A DNA stretch of 64,000 nt from positions 48,516,605 to 48,580,604 of the forward strand of contig CM077643.1 in NCBI GenBank assembly GCA_039707465.1. Reading direction: 5' to 3'. The position numbers were made by a program, and so were the translations under genes. Below are positions 63,430-64,000 of this stretch, piece by piece (the first letter of the stretch is position 1; every line of letters begins with the position of its first letter). A model generated the notes under the pieces. It made no database searches and was not told where the DNA came from. It saw only the letters and a list, made by a program, of their open reading frames with translations. This DNA comes from Rhabdophis nuchalis. Lineage: Eukaryota; Chordata; Lepidosauria; Squamata; Natricidae.

Positions 63430-64000
63430 GGGGTCCCCAACCCCCCCAAACCCCGGCCTGATAGGAACCGGGCCGCAGGGCTGGAGAGGAGGAGGAGGGA
63501 GCAGCACCCTGGGCAGAGGATGACCAAGCGCGCCTCCAGCAGCTCTTTCCGGGGCTTCCAGGAGGGGCCGGCATGTCAGCTGACAAGGTAACATGCCTCA
63601 TCCCACAGTGAGCGAACGAGCGAGCGGGCGGAGAACTCGAGCCTGCGGCTACCTTAAGCACCACCGAGGCCATCTGGGCGCCGCACACCCACCTTCCTTC
63701 CAGCCCCATGTGGTGCCTGGACGGTTTCGGCAGTGCTTAAGGTAGCCGCAGGCTCGAGTCCTTCGCCCGCTCGCTCGTTCGCTCGCTCGCTGTGGGATGA
63801 GGCAGCCGTTACCTCTTCAGCTGACATGCCGGCCCCTCTAGGAAGCCCCGGAAAGTGCACTGTGGTGGCCGTCGGAAGGAAGGAGCTGGTAGAGGCGCGC
63901 TCGGCCATCCTCTGCCCAGGGGGGCTGCTCCCTCCTCCTCCTCTCCAGCCGACATGCTGGCCCCTCTGCTGCTTCCCGGGGGGGGGAGGGAGGGAGAGAA
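63430..64000. mobile_element. hAT-type element with large inverted repeat, cut by the window end
   Basis: Starts CAGGGGTCCCCAACCCCCCC and CCTGATAGGAACCGGGCCGC, a known hAT-type end. The left arm 63480-63662 (AGCAGCACCCTGGGCAGAGG, GGGGCCGGCATGTCAGCTGA, CTCGAGCCTGCGGCTACC) is inverted at about 63733-63952 (GGTAGCCGCAGGCTCGAG, TCAGCTGACATGCCGGCCCC, CCTCTGCCCAGG). GC-rich with a CGCT/CGTT simple repeat at 63765-63791. It continues past the window. Confidence 0.65.

Overview
The window is nuclear DNA of a squamate reptile, most likely a snake. This is inferred from the repeat mix rather than from any marker gene: L2-clade and CR1-clade LINEs, BovB (RTE) LINEs, Penelope-like elements (PLEs), a squamate tRNA-derived SINE, many short hAT and mariner MITEs, and long GATA/GACA, AATAC and AAT microsatellites. 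Nothing bacterial or organellar is present, and no complete host gene lies inside the window.

Host-gene signals are few. Between about 28.65 and 30.5 kb, and tailing off to 31 kb, is a CpG island. It carries CRE-like and ZNF143/THAP11-type promoter motifs and a probable + strand first exon with a five-codon coding start (29403-29419) ending in a consensus donor site. A second, independent signal is a 97-bp open exon on the minus strand (48354-48450) with a strong acceptor, branch-point-like sequence and donor. It must belong to a different, leftward-transcribed gene. I could not name either gene.

The rest is layered transposon debris. 1.2-5.5 kb: a decayed L2 facing a 2.7-kb L2 whose reverse transcriptase frame is almost intact. 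6-18 kb: hAT and mariner MITEs with visible target duplications, and a BovB split by a solo LTR. 18.7-28.6 kb: CR1 3' ends, each abutting a pentanucleotide or other simple repeat, with one CR1 nested inside another. 34-39 kb: a mariner MITE, L2 scraps, a hAT split by an L2, and BovB. 40-42.5 kb: an L2 endonuclease region fused to a PLE 3' end, a 212-bp palindrome, and a tRNA-like sequence joined to a hammerhead ribozyme. 45-53 kb: CR1, the minus-strand exon, and an L2 scrap flanked by a 58-bp perfect direct repeat. 55-60 kb: two PLE copies, one split by an L2, plus two more hammerheads. 61-64 kb: L2 and hAT elements with internal duplications and a large inverted repeat.

The most unusual content is a small repeat family that joins a tRNA-like promoter region to a complete type I hammerhead ribozyme fold (42186-42370 + and 55205-55377 -, with hammerhead-only copies at 40287-40333 - and 55384-55428 +). 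Stem I shows a compensatory C-G to T-A change between copies. The PLE 3' ends carry a second conserved hairpin, CTGARGA-N-stem-GAAACGT, whose stem is completely different in sequence but still paired in each of three families. Both look like ribozyme modules of Penelope-type retrotransposition. All boundaries below were read by eye and are approximate unless a target duplication fixes them.
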